Below, piece by piece: positions 36,801-48,455 of a stretch of 64,000 bases of DNA. The notes beneath the pieces were generated by a model. It was not told where the DNA came from and made no database searches. It saw only the letters and a program-made list of their open reading frames with translations. Made by a program: the position numbers and the translations under genes. This DNA is from Quillaja saponaria (taxonomy: Eukaryota > Streptophyta > Magnoliopsida > Fabales > Quillajaceae): NCBI GenBank assembly GCA_029379385.1, contig CM055618.1:8442134-8506133 (forward strand). The letters run 5' to 3'. Within the stretch, counting starts at the first letter, position 1. Every line of letters begins with the position of its first letter.

Positions 36801-38801
36801 TTTAGCAGCCAAGCTTATTATTGTCGTTAATTTCTTTTACGTCTAGCCGCCTAAGTTATTACTGTTGTTAATTGCTTTTAAGTCTCCACCTAGGTTTTAT
36901 TATGGTAATCGTCATATAAGTCTTTGTCTCTAATTCTCTCCTATTTAAATCCACGAGTCTTCTCATACATTATGATGTTGTTAACTTCCAACAGAAGAGC
37001 CTGAAACTCATCTTCCAGTTTTGTCCTTGTGTTTGTTCATCTTCATCTTCCCCTACATCTTATCAAAGATTCAAACAAAAGAGCCTGTCTTACTCTCACA
37101 TGTTATTATAACACCACGTATATCCTTACATGATTGGTGCATTTACTTTCTAGCACTGAACTCCCCTCAACCACCAAGTCCCAGAGAAGTCACCCTCACA
37201 TAATTCAATCAGTGAATCGAGCAGAGATACAAAGACATACTATAATATCGCTGAGTATTCTCCTGCAACTTCACATAATCACCTCTACAATAAAGTCAAG
37301 TAGTTAATTGTTTCAAAAGCTGTGCTGACTGATGGTTTAGAAAGAGGCAGGAGATACGTTTAAAATTAAAAATAAGATAAAAAGGTAGAGAGTAATCTTA
37401 GAATTATACATCACAATGAAAAATAGCCGTGCAATGAATGAGGTGAAATCCTGATTTGTTCATTGTGCCAATTTTTTTTGCCATGAAGATCTCTTCATTC
37501 CCCCAGTAACAAAATTTTATTTAATAAATAAATAATTATAATATCACAAGTAATGAGAAATTAAACTAAAGCGGAAACTTAAAATGCAAGGGAAGGTAGA
37601 AAAAACAGATACATAAAGAATTTAGTACCTCCATGAAACTTTTATAAACAGCCAAAAATAAGCGATGTATGTCAGGGTGTCCTTCCTCAACTTGAAGCTC
37701 CTTGGCGATAATTTCCCTCCCAAAATGCTACGAAAGAATAATAAAAGTAGAAGAAAAGATAACACCAAAAACACACATAGTAAACACAGACTCTCAATCA
37801 AGACAAGAACTATATTGCCAGAAAAAAAATTGGTCCATCTGTCCCAAACCAAATAATTCTTTAAGCGGGGTATGATGGCACCAAAACAAATTGTTCTTAA
37901 CAGAGAATTACCTTATAAACAAGACCAGCACTACTTAGTTTGGTGGAAAAACCATGGCCAAATACCTCACCAAATCCTTTTTGGTGATGATCATACCGAT
38001 CTCGACTAGGATCATATACTCCTCCAGCGTCAAGAACAGCATCAAGACCCTCTAACACCTGCAGATTCCCAACAGATTTATATAGCAGCTTCTTTGTCAA
38101 ATAATAGATATAAACAGAAATATTTTCATTCTATTGGTTGCTAAAAGTATCAAGAAAATTCTAATCAAAACTAATTAGTTAGAAGGTGGTAAGTTACACA
38201 ATTAGCTCTCTATACTTATACAAAAAAAAAAATACTTGAATGTGATTACTTATATATTTTTCATTCCCAGTTGAAGAACAATAGATATTTGATAATTGAA
38301 CCTAAAGTACATGTTTTTCCCCAGGAATTGGAGAAGTTATAAAAATATCCATCTTTCTTTCTTACTATACTTCAGCATTGAAAAAAAAACCATTTAGATG
38401 CCCAGTGGTGCTTACCAAATAAAAAACCATAAATTCTGAAAGAAACCACCTACTGTATACTAATTTTCTTCTTGTTTTCTTTTGCCTTTTTCTCAGCTAC
38501 CAAATAGAAAATTCAATTGAAAATAAGGGATTTATTAATGAACCTGGGTATCACGAGTGCGAACAATTTCAGCGTTGGAAAACTTATCAGTGAGGCGAAT
38601 CATGAAACAACCAAGGGCCTCGTCGCAATGGAAGCTTCCGTTATGAGTGCCCACACGCTTAAGAGGTATGTTAATGGGAGAACCAGTGGAGAACAAAGCA
38701 GAAACCCTATCGGCATTAGCGTCAGCCATTAGAGGATGAACAAGGTAGTGTCTCTGTAACTGGAAGTTGAACAGTAGCTTCACTCTTGATAGTGCAAACA
38801 T
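30826..38801 (-). CDS. MYG1: MYG1 / UPF0160 family DHH-type hydrolase
   Basis: MYG1 proteins are conserved eukaryotic DHH-superfamily metal-dependent phosphoesterases; the human and yeast proteins act as 3'-5' RNA exonucleases. The plant role is little studied. Seven exons: 38801-38544, 38058-37912, 37727-37629, 36211-36020, 35836-35717, 35130-35059 and 31050-30826, giving 370 aa. The ATG at 38801 is the first in frame; a second Met (residue 25, LMADANADRV) is a possible cytosolic start, and the 24 residues before it are basic and hydrophobic, as in an organellar presequence. Signature motifs are GTHNGSFHCDEAL (51-63) and YDHHQKGFGEVFGHGF (108-123), both metal-binding. Also seen are QYDTDQPPKYVNNSHLSSRV and a C-terminus with GCVFVHMSGFIGGNQSYEGAL. 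No damage is visible, despite a 4-kb sixth intron full of retroelement debris. Confidence 0.93.
31108..31205. repeat. 50-bp tandem duplication in MYG1 intron 6
   Basis: AATAAGAACTTGGATAATGA and the following ~28 bases (to CAAATTCACAA) occur twice with a period of 50 bp, at about 31108-31157 and 31158-31205. Only a few bases differ. The repeat lies just upstream of the last MYG1 exon on the coding strand. Confidence 0.85.
31500..32068 (-). mobile_element. Copia 3' LTR
   Basis: Read on the minus strand, the unit begins TGTTGTCGGAG directly after a polypurine tract (GGAGGGGGGAGAT, about 32081-32069) and ends ATCACAACA. This gives TGTTG...CAACA ends and a length of 569 bp. It has a TATA-like CCTATAAAT (about 31920). 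It matches, in opposite orientation, the sequence at 33316-34340. Together with the adjacent copia pol fragment it is the 3' LTR of a minus-strand copia element. Confidence 0.75.
32100..33310 (-). mobile_element. Copia pol remnant (reverse transcriptase to RNase H)
   Basis: Minus-strand translation starts abruptly at HGDLQEEIYM and continues through PEGFEVKGKEHMVCRL, then LKQAPRQWYKKFDSFM. The catalytic block follows (LLLYVDEMLILG, where the family has YVDDM). Then come VNTPLSSSFNLS, YSSAVGSLMHAMVC and RNase H pieces such as GAVSW and SKLQK, down to about 32150. In-frame stops and a frameshift near 32920 make it inactive. Everything upstream (gag, protease, integrase, 5' LTR) is missing and replaced by an inverted LTR copy. 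Confidence 0.85.
33316..34340 (+). mobile_element. Second copia LTR copy, inverted and interrupted by a MITE
   Basis: It starts TGTTGTGCAAG and ends ATACCAACA. It matches the LTR at 31500-32068 along its length (for example CAGAAGGCAAGCAAA, GTGAGGAAATAC, TTTTCTCTTGCTCATTACAT). It lies in the opposite orientation to that LTR and abuts the 5'-truncated pol. A 374-bp MITE splits it at 33807-34180. No target duplication was found around it. Confidence 0.75.
33807..34180. mobile_element. hAT-like MITE rich in TTCGAA palindromes
   Basis: The ends are GGATTGGG and, in reverse complement, GGATTGGGGGTGG. The flanks CCTTACTA and (C)CCTCCTA look like a diverged 8-bp target duplication. The body is packed with ATTCGAATTCGAAT-type palindromes and has no coding capacity. 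A related element lies at 41248-41708. An 8-bp duplication suggests the hAT superfamily. Confidence 0.6.
34736..34783 (+). mobile_element. Short RTE LINE 3'-tail fragment
   Basis: CCCAACTAGTTTGGG, then TTTTAAGGCTTA and TTGAGTTGAATT, match the 3' ends of the RTE LINE copies at about 1170-1220 and 8280-8325. Only about 48 bp are present, inside MYG1 intron 6. Confidence 0.7.
36560..37210 (+). repeat. Unclassified repeat-like segment in MYG1 intron 3, with a 41-bp tandem duplication
   Basis: The segment differs in texture from the surrounding intron. It has a TATA-like CCTATTTAAATCC (about 36941) and pyrimidine-rich downstream sequence, which could be a worn LTR. Within it a 41-bp unit starting TAGCAGCCAAG (36803-36843) is repeated as TAGCCGCCTAAG (36844-36884). 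There is no coding content. Confidence 0.35.
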
Positions 38802-40850
38802 GCGGCGCCCGAATTCTAAGTCGGAGAGGCGAGATTCGAGACCGCTTGTTTGGTTATACACTCGGATCCTCCGACGTTTCCAATAAGGGTTTATTCAGGA
38901 GTTTGGAGGGAGAGAAGAGTAAATTAAAGAAGAAGAGATGAGAGGGGAGCATCCGAACAAATAGTAAAAATGATATTTATTTTTGTTTTATTTGAGAATT
39001 TATAAATATATATTACGTTATTATTGGTTAGAAAAAATACATCTAACAGAAGTGGATAATTAATTATATTCAGAGAGTCAGAGATGATAAAAGAAAATTT
39101 TAGTAAATTACAAGATTAATTGAGAAATGTTTATTATGATTCTAGATTTTGAATTAGAAAAAAAAAAAAAAAATTAACTCCTACATATTCAGTGGAGTAA
39201 AAAGATGACATCACTTCCATTAATGCAAATGAAGACTAGATAACATAAAATTTGCTCGGTTTGAGAATTACCTTATAAACAAGGTATTTTCTTCACGGAG
39301 AATTACCTTGAGTTGCAGGTTGTTAAAGAATAAGGAGATTTACCATTGAGCAAAGATAATTTCATAATGAATAAACTAAAATCAAGAAAATTCATAACCC
39401 AATCAACTTTAAAATTGTTGAGATTGATTAATATGTTATCCAAACCTTTATATATATATGAGATATCAATCATTGATATAACGATCAAGTTGGAATTAAA
39501 AACTATTGTTCATAAATCATGGAGTAAAAAAAATTTTTTTAAAAAATCAGTAAACAAATAGGTTTGCTTTCCATTGGCTTCACTTTGGGTTATGGATCTA
39601 CCAAAATATTTCCTTAATCACTTCCTGTGGAGCTTCATGAGATGAAAAAGGTAAATAGTTCCTTCCTAACCACATGATTATCTGAGATGGTCAGTGGCTT
39701 TATAATTCGATCTTTGAATGATCCAATAAACTATTCTTGTAATATAGTTAATACATCAATCAATTTTCAACCATTACATTAATAGGTACAAATTTAGTCA
39801 AAATTAAATGAAAATGCCAATAATACATGAACCAACATTCAACTACCATGTTAAATAGCTACATATAACATATTCAATCAATTATGACTTGAAAATTTTA
39901 AATTTTGGAGAAACTTACTATTATTTTAACAATATATGCAACAAGGGAAATATACTCGAAATCAGTTATAAGTACTATTCATTACAACAGTAATATCTTA
40001 ACTGCTTTTTATATATTGTATAGATGAAGTAAGCATAGAGGAAAATATAATATCTATTTCTTGTTTGGAATTTAAAGAGAAATGAGAGAATGTGATATAT
40101 TATAACAGAAATTTATGAGACTTGGTTTCTTTTTATGTACATGGCGTGTGTACATTACCAAGTTTTATAGTGTTTTAAAGGTTATTTTTGCTCCTATTTT
40201 GTGTATTTCACTTAGAAATTCCCAAATTAGGTATTCATATATTTGAATTTTCACTCCTTTAAAGATGAATTTACACCTCAAACAATCCAACCCAACTAAG
40301 TTATCAACATCAAATCATGACAATTAGTCTGCCCATCAAACGATATAAGACCAATTCATAGTTACAAATGCCAACAACCTAATCGACAAAGGATCTAGAT
40401 CTAATAGTGTAGCAAGAAAATAGCATCCAAATGTGATCTCGATATATATTATTTTCTTTGTTGGTAGAGTGATTTCAATATAAACCAAATGTTTCAAGAA
40501 GCATTAGAAATCGCGTAAGCTTAATTTAAGCTTGTATGACTTAAACGTTATCTCGAGATATTCAATAGTATTATTTTCTGATATATCACAAATTGACAAA
40601 ACAGTCATATTTAAGACAAATATCATTTTTTAAAATTTTAATACAATGACATGTCATATATATGAATCATACAATGACACATATAATATAAATCATATCA
40701 CAATGAAATAATGATTATTCTCATTAACATAATATACCATCCAAAAAGATGTAAATAAAACATTAGTCCCAAAACAACATACATAATATGCTAGTTAGTC
40801 TGAATTAAATAAGACAAACCCACACTAATCAAGTACATCAAAGAAGTGCA
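38802..40850. other. Intergenic, upstream of MYG1
   Basis: No gene is seen. A 21-bp exact copy of the MYG1 exon 2/intron 2 boundary lies at 39263-39283. The rest is AT-rich with homopolymers. Confidence 0.5.
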
Positions 40851-40859
40851 CAATACTTA

Positions 40860-42020
40860 TGCTGTCAACATAACTTTTAAGAACCTCAGTCCTAAGTCTC
40901 TTACTTAAAAGATCTACCAATATTTTCTTTGTATTAACATGTTCAAATGCAATATCTCATTTTTTTTAAAGAATTCTTTGGTCACTAGATATTTGATATC
41001 TATCAATTTCGATGCACTAAAAGTTTTAGTCTTTTTTGAAAATGGCAGAGTTAAACTATTGTCACAATAAATCTTAAGAGGTGTAGAGATCAAATCAACC
41101 ACAATAAGATAAGTTATCATATTTTTCAACCATATACCTTATGTACATTCCTATAACAAGCAATGAACCTAACTTGCATAGTGAAAGAAGTAGTGATTGT
41201 TTGTTTCGAACTTTCTAAAATACAACTCCTTCAGCTAACATGAAAATTATAGGTGAAATTTGAACCGAATTATTCATAATCAAATTCGGATTAAAAAATT
41301 CGAATTCGATTCAAATGCTATTTGAATAGAATTCGAATTCTGTTTGAAATTTGAATTTGAATTCGAATCGAAATAATGTATTATTCAATTTGAAAATCAA
41401 GAAATAATTCGAAATAGTATTTGAATATTTTGAATTAATATATGAAATAAAATAATTTTTGGTAAAATTTTAAATTTAAATAAAAAAATATTTTTATTTT
41501 TACCAAATTACCCTTAAAATTGAAAATTTTGAAAATATATTCGAATTCGAGTAAAATTCAAATTCTCATTGCAATTCAAAATTTTATTTGAATTTGGATT
41601 TCAGTATAAATTCAATTTACTATTCGAATTCGAATTTGAGTACAAGAATTCGAATCCAAACTCGAATAGTGCTCTATTTGAAGCTGTTCAATTCAAATTC
41701 TAGCCCTAATGAAAATATATCATGGGTGACTATGCTTCTGACTGTGCTACTATAAGGAATATGGACTCTCTCTGAAACTCATTTTCGGAACGCTGATCTA
41801 AACTAAACTTGTCACCCTTGATAACTGGTATATCCACATGCTTATATTTTTGCATATTGAATCTATATAGCACTCAACCAATGTAGGCTCGCTGAGAAAA
41901 ACCCAACAAATTACGAGATTTGTCATAATGAATCTTAATACCAAGAACAAAATATGCCTCCCCAAGATTCTTGTTTGTGTAATTCTTTGCTGAAATGTAA
42001 GATTACTACAAGTGAAGATT
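40860..42020 (-). mobile_element. Copia pol remnant, split by a MITE
   Basis: Minus-strand translation from about 42020 gives NKNLGEAYFVLGIKIHYDKS, then LLGFSQRAYI, then VIKGDKFSLDQ, the C-terminal part of copia reverse transcriptase. After the MITE at 41248-41708 it resumes near 41230 with an RNase H segment (SSKQTITTSFTMQV, then YCDNSLTLPFSKKTKT and KLIDIKYLVTKE). The stretch between (VGSLMYA to the start of RNase H) is missing. Stops and frameshifts make it inactive. Confidence 0.8.
41248..41708. mobile_element. hAT-like MITE with perfect 8-bp target duplication
   Basis: ATGAAAAT occurs on both flanks (41240-41247 and 41709-41716). The element starts TATAGGTGAAATTTGAACCG and its reverse-complement end reads TAGGGCTAGAATTTGAATTG, an imperfect terminal inverted repeat. 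The interior is rich in TTCGAATTCGAA-type palindromes, like the element at 33807-34180, and has no coding capacity. An 8-bp duplication is typical of hAT elements. Confidence 0.75.
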
Positions 42021-42029
42021 GAATTGAAC

Positions 42030-44350
42030 ATAAGAATTGCTTACAAGCATTATTAATATATATGTAATATTGTTTGTACTTTCGAAAACAACACAAGTAT
42101 TTTTTGAAAGGAAGTTTCTACCTACTCATAACCACCTACAAAGTTTTTCCCTAACCCATGTTTTCAATTGTTTATATGTGTTACCAAATTGCACTCTGAC
42201 AAAAGATTGGATTGGGTTTGCTTGTAGGATTTTGAATGACTAGATGGTCGAAGAAGCAGCCTACCTTACCTTTCTAGTATGATAGCGCTATGGAAGACTG
42301 CCTCAAATAGGAGGTGGAGATGGGGAGTTAGACTGTTTGGATCCCCACCCTGACTGTAAGCATCAATGACTCTACATGCTGCCTTATCATTGTGATTTTT
42401 TTAGGAAAGAACGATGTTGAATAGAATGTAAGAATAATTGTATAACCTTCTTTTATGTACTTAAGGCTCGTATGATGCATCGTATAGGATTATATAATAT
42501 TGGATTATAATATGTATTAGTCTGTATAGTTATTCTGATATTATATTATCATCTTATCTTTTCTTTCTCGCTATACAGTTTTATACTATTAATCATCGTA
42601 TAAGAGAATATCAACAATATAAGTTTATACTATTGTGTTATTACTAAATGATATATAAGAGCTAACTAGATAGTTTATACTATGTTGTTATTCTCATGTA
42701 TTGCACCAAATAAGCTCTTGAAGTATTGTAAATAAATGCACAGCAGTCCAAACAAAATGTACGTACCTAGAATTGAATGAAAGTACCTTTTGAACCAAAA
42801 GAGAATATTAATGAATTTTTCGTGAATATCTCTAATAATTTCTAAGTTGTTGTTTGTCCGTAGAGGTAATGTGTCCAATAAGAAAATCAACTAGATGGTA
42901 ACTAGGAAGCTAAAATCTACAATTGAACATAGTTAATCGGCCTAAATAAACAGAATTTAAAGTTTAAAGTGGTATAAACTAGAATGGTGTTGCCCAACAG
43001 AAAATTAAATTAGGCAAAGGAATAAGGTTAAAATGGTTCGGTAGATTTTAACAAAAAATTGTTGTCTCTAAAACTCCAATCATTAGTTACGTCCAAGGAA
43101 AGATGTTACTGGGTAAATAAAAAAGTCATTCTTATATTTGTATATGTATGATAATTTTGGAGAATAAATACAAATTTTTTAAACTACCGTTGAGAAGAAT
43201 TATAACAATACAGAAAGTTTACATCTTTCTAAACTAATTTCTTTTGTTTTCATATACTATCAAAACAAGATGAAAATGACAAACTTTAAAGCAAGCCAAT
43301 TATATATATATTACCTTTGATCTTCTGAAAGTGGATAAAAACCACTAAAAATAGTTTCCCTTGCCTTTGACGAGCCACTCCATCCAGTTATTTAACAAAC
43401 GTAAAATAAATTCATAAATTGGGAATAACTATCACTAGTAATAATACCGAAAGAGAGAGAAAGATATGATCAATTCACAAACCTGAACAACAAGCGTGCA
43501 TTAGATTACCCAACAAATTTCTTGTGTGAATTAAGAATTGCAAGTGGTGAATGAAATTAATTAGACCTACGAATCAAGAAAATCATTCAAATTACTATCT
43601 CAAACCTGACTTTGAAGAAAATCCCAAAATTAGACCCCTAACAGACTTTTCAACACAGCCCTATCCATTCCAATACAATTCTAAACAATTAATACATGTG
43701 ACAGTTATCTAAATATGTACTAGAAAGTATTGGGTGAAAACATGTATTTGAGGCGAGTTGTAATAATGGCAGAGCTAGACAATTATTTTTGAAGAGGCAG
43801 CTAAAATTTTATAAGTATTCTATTATAATAATAGTAAAAAATAAGTAAACTCAATAACTTAAAAGACATAATAAAAATAATATATATTTAACCTATTAAT
43901 TTTTAGTCTTTGTAATTAAATTTTAACTCATTAGTCTTGTATTAAAAAAAATAAAAATATTATTTGAATTTCATTTTTGGAGGGACCACTAAATTAAACA
44001 AGGAATAAATAGAAAGACTAAGAATTCATTTGAAATTATAATATTAATTTATTTTTTTTAATTTTAGGGGTGCCATAAAAGCATGAGCTAAATCCTTAGG
44101 ATAAAAAAGCCCTTAGTTTGTCAAAAAAAAAAAACCTCAAAAATATTTCCATGAAAAGAATTTAGCCAGTTTTTTTTTTTAAATAAATGAGGGTGAGTTG
44201 TATTCCTAACCTGTTTATCCATAAAAAAGAAAAAATTATAACTCGAACCAAAGGAAAGAAAGTCAGTGTAACTTGGAAAATATAGAGGAGAGAATTTGTA
44301 ATTAGTCCTAACTCAGGGGAGTTGAATGTATTTTACTAAGACAGAAACTA
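42030..44350. other. Intergenic, possible small MITEs
   Basis: No gene is seen. About 42467-42718 has weak terminal inverted repeats (GGCTCGTATGATGCAT and, in reverse, GAGCTTATTTGGTGCAAT) and may be a MITE. About 43775-44100 begins TGGCAGAGCTAGAC and ends GGGGTGCC...GAGCTAAATCC, similar to a worn plant repeat of the GGCGGAGCCA type. Both calls are tentative. Confidence 0.35.
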
Positions 44351-45216
44351 CTCCCCTGATAAGGACTAGATTACTACGGTCGAAGTGAGTGTCAAGAACA
44401 GCTGACCTCAAACCTCATTCGCATTGAGCAAGAAATGGCGCTACGTGTTTTCCGGCGATTCTAATATAATAATTTTTTTTTGATTCACCCTCTGGACTTT
44501 TCCATTCTGGTAATCCTCTTGCTATATGCTGTCTATTTCTTGATTTCATAGTTCTGTGATTGCGTAATTAACAAGTGTTTGAGTGCGAGTTTGTACTTTT
44601 GAATTCATAGTTTCTGCTGACAGTGGATTTATTTTTATTTTTGAAGGTTTATACTTGCATTTGATTTTGTATATTTTGATCTCAAGGTGGTAATCAATGT
44701 TTCACAATGACTTCTAATTATTCTTTGTTCCACATCTTTCTGATTATGTTTTTCTTTCTTCTTCTTGATGCGTCTTTGCTCATAAGAAGCTTTGTTCTGT
44801 ACATTTTTTTGTTAATCGCAAAGAAAATAAATAAAATAAGCTAGGGTTGAGCTACTTATGACATTCAATAGTTTGGGCACTCCAAACCCTTTCAGTTTGG
44901 CTGATTACTTGTTTTAATTTGTACATTAAATACTTACCACATAGTTTGTTTCCGAATTAGAACAACAAAGAAATCTGAAATCTTCCAGGTGCAATTCTGC
45001 AGCCAAAGTGGGTGGTTACATATTTTAGTAACACTTACAAGATGAATTATTGGATATTAATGAAGTAATTCTGAAGACAAATGCAGTCTGCTATGTTTTA
45101 TACTTTGTCAAGGGTAAAAAATTAATAACTTGTTTGAATTTTTGCGTTCCTGGATGAATTTTTTTCTTTTTAATGACCTCAACACTGAATAGAGTTTTGA
45201 ATGTTACAGTAGCAAG

Positions 45217-48200
45217 ATGCCCCGGAGGCCAAAAAGGCACCACAAAATATTGAAAGTTCAGCCCTTGACATTCTCTTCTTTTGCTCGTTCAGTTGCTCGA
45301 GTTGCCTCTGTTAACAGGGCCAAGCGTCAATTACAAGGTTTTCAAAATTTGAGAGACAAATTTCCCCCAGCTGTGCTGGTAATAGCATATAGCTAAATGT
45401 TTCATCTTCATCACAGATATTCTATGTTTTTAATTGCTTTCTGTTGTAAGTTTTAACCATTCTTGGTAGTTTACTTATTGGTATTTGTCCCACTAGGTAA
45501 TGGGTCTGCAAAGCGTACCTCGAAAGAGAACACACAACAGACTGAGTCAATGGATGAAGAGTTTGAAGTAAGATTTGTATTCTTGTCATTATTTGTTCAG
45601 TGCTGATTTTATAATTAAATTTATGGTAATTTGCTCTATATTATGAAGGGAGTGGTGCAAGCAGATTTTACCTTTTTCGATCTGAAACCTGATGACTTTC
45701 ATGCAGTGAAGACCTTGCTACAGACCTATCTTGATAATAAGCAATGGGATTTGAGTGGATTTGTAGACTTGATATTGGGACAGACTACGGTGGGGACTGT
45801 TGTAAAACTAGAGGGTGATGAGGATGAAGGCATTTTCTCTCTCGTGACAGCTCTTAATATCGGTTGACATAGGGTAAAGCTATATACATCTATAATCTTA
45901 TTAACATGTTCGTACTGATGTTTTTTATTTGCCTCAACTTTTGTGTTTTTCTTTCTAGAAATGCAGTTCTATGTGACATTGTCCTGCTTATTTAGTCACT
46001 TGCACCCCATTGATGCTTATTTGCAGTGGGCCTATGCTGTTCATTAGGTCGTACGAAAATGGGCATGAATGGTACTGTCATCAGAACCCAATTAAAGGCA
46101 ACCTGTCCTTAACAACTTTTCTCTTTACTTCTTTTTATTCGAGTTTCTTTTTATTATTATTTTTTACTTTAGAAAAAATTTCACGTGTTTAGACAATTGT
46201 TTTATTATCATCATGAAATTTCCCCCCTGCTCAATTATATATGCCCTTGGCACATGAGGGGTTGGACAAAGAAACTTTACCTCCCTGACAGGGTTGAAAT
46301 GTATCTCTTTTTAGTATTTAGCAAATGAAGTTAGAGTCTTAACAATATCATATCTTATGTTTCATCCTTAAGTATTTGGGTGCTTAGAAGCCATTTTGCA
46401 CTAATTGGTTGGTGATGATTTATCATTTCAACAATGGTAGAAACATGATGTTTGCCCCTGTCCAGGATCATAAATGTATTAAGGAAATCAAGGACTTCCT
46501 CCTTAAAGCATGCCAAGAAAAGGGAGTAGTAGATCACTTGAGATCACTTTTGGGAGAGAATGCACATGCTGTGGGTCTTTTGGTGTCTCAGCGTGTAGTG
46601 AACCTTCCTCCCCAGCTTTTACCACCACTTTACGAGGCCCTATTTGATGAAGTCTCACGGTCTACAGAAGATGAGGTTAGATGATAGTAGTAATAGATGG
46701 CTGACCTTGATAATATCTGTGTAGCTGCACAATAAAAGTTTTCTCTGTGAAGACTTAAATTATCTTGTTTTCACTTTTGAAGCCAACAAAGGAGCTCCGA
46801 AGGTCTTTCCAGTTTAAGTATTATATAGTAGTTAGTAAAATTTACAAGGTATGCTCTCGTAGGATCTACCTCCTCGTTGTGCTTGTGTTACTGATTTCTC
46901 CCAAGTTGTTTTTAACTCCAGCAATTTCTTCTCCCCTCCCTCTCTAATCTCTTGTATCTTTTATGGATGGAAAATTATAGCACAAAAATGCTGACCAGAA
47001 AGAGAGACTAAGCTGTGACAACAATGAAGTGATAATATATATAAAACCTGAGGATGAAATTTTTCACAAGGTACCAAACTCTTAGATTGTTCAATTTCTT
47101 TTTTGTACTTTGTTCTCACTGATATATTTATTTTCTTCTAAATTTCTTCCAGCTTAGCTCGTGGTCCTTCAATTTTTCACTGCAGACTCAGCAGCTTGCA
47201 ACTCATGAGGCAAGACTTGTTGTCAACCTACCATATATATAACTTTCTGAATTGGTGGACGAATCATCTTTAGTTTTTATATATAATAACAAATTATATA
47301 ATCTATATCCTCTTATGGTTATGGCCCACCACATCCACTGATCACATTTTTGACAGGACTTTTTGATTTTAAAATGTTTGTTATTTAAAGAACTGAAGAA
47401 GTGAGATTTCACAGGGCAATATTTGCTCATTTTTCTTTTAAAAATATTTTAAGTATTAGTATTTTTTTCTTGAATTTGTTTATATTTTACATTGTTGTTT
47501 TGGTTGCATCCATGTTAAGGCTTCATGATTGTCGTTGATCCATGAGCCCTTCATTTGTTTTTTCCCTTTTTATTTGTGCACCATATTTTTAGCTTCACTT
47601 TTGTAGCCTTAGTGAAATTCAACAAGTATTGTCCATAAAGTTATATCATTGTTCACAAAGCTATGCATTTATCAATTAAAGTTTTTCTTTTTGTCTTCTT
47701 TGTCGATGACGTTATTGAGCAAGAGTATAGAAGAACTGAGTAGAGGCATAGTATCCTGGTAGCCAATATTGTGAATTTTTTAATACCTTCACACCTGCAT
47801 AGTAAAAAAAAACTATTTTAAGTATGGATAGATTACTACTTTGGATTTTCATGTAAGATATAATTATACCTTTATGCCCTAGAGTGACCTGTGTTTTGTC
47901 TTCTTTTTTCCTGCGCAATTGATGGTAGCCCTTTCTACAGGGGTTTGGGGAATCGGAAGTTACAACTTAAAACTTGGCATTCCATAGGCAACAAAGTGTT
48001 TATTATGTAAAGGTCTGAGTTGACATGATCTTAGGTTGCTGTTTAATCCCTAATCCATACAATATAAACAAGTACTAAAGTTCTCCATCTCAATGTCATT
48101 AATGGTGCTCTATATCAGTGTCTTTATGAATGTTTTTGCTTGCTTTTGGTTCTAAGTGATACATCATCTGCAACTTTCTTACTTTGGGACAGGGTTCCTT

Positions 48201-48455
48201 CTCATTTGATTGTATTTTTTGCTTTCTGTTGATACTGCAGAAGTGGATGCATAGTCCTGTTTTATTTGGCATAATATATTAATATGTTGGCTTACCCTGC
48301 CTTTACTTCTTGCACTTATGGCTATACGTCTCTCTTCTCTTCTTTCCATCTTGCAACTTCAAAATTACAAGTTGACGGGATTAGTCATGGCGATTGAAGC
48401 AGACAAAATTTCTACATTCTGTCAAGAGTTGCAATCTTTAATTAATGAATCCTGA
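45217..48455 (+). pseudogene. BCCIP: BCCIP/BCP1 homologue, apparently decaying
   Basis: BCCIP proteins act in ribosome biogenesis and nuclear export (yeast Bcp1) and in the cell cycle and DNA repair (animal BCCIP). Eight exons can be traced: 45217-45337, 45497-45567, 45649-45873, 46466-46675, 46783-46848, 46981-47070, 47153-47209 and 48357-48455, in consistent phase. They would give 312 aa, about full length. The N-terminus is basic (MPRRPKRHHK). Family motifs include QADFTFFDLKPDDFH, LLVSQRVVNLPPQLLPPLY, ELRRSFQFKYYIVVSKIYK and GLVMAIEADK. Two lesions: TGA at 45865-45867 (codon 137, CGA>TGA likely), and the last acceptor reads TGCAA instead of TGCAG before 48357. A cryptic in-frame AG at 48371-48372 could rescue the second but not the first. 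Exon 7 also has a GC donor. The coding sequence is otherwise intact, so decay looks recent; a sequencing error is possible. Confidence 0.85.

Noticed and set aside
38802..38861. N-terminal extension of MYG1 to 38861
   Set aside because: The first codon there is GTG. The first in-frame ATG is at 38801.
45497..45567. Reading BCCIP exon 1 through to 45380 before splicing
   Set aside because: A donor at CTG|GTAATA puts exon 2 out of frame. The donor CAAG|GTTTTC at 45338 restores the phase and the expected protein.
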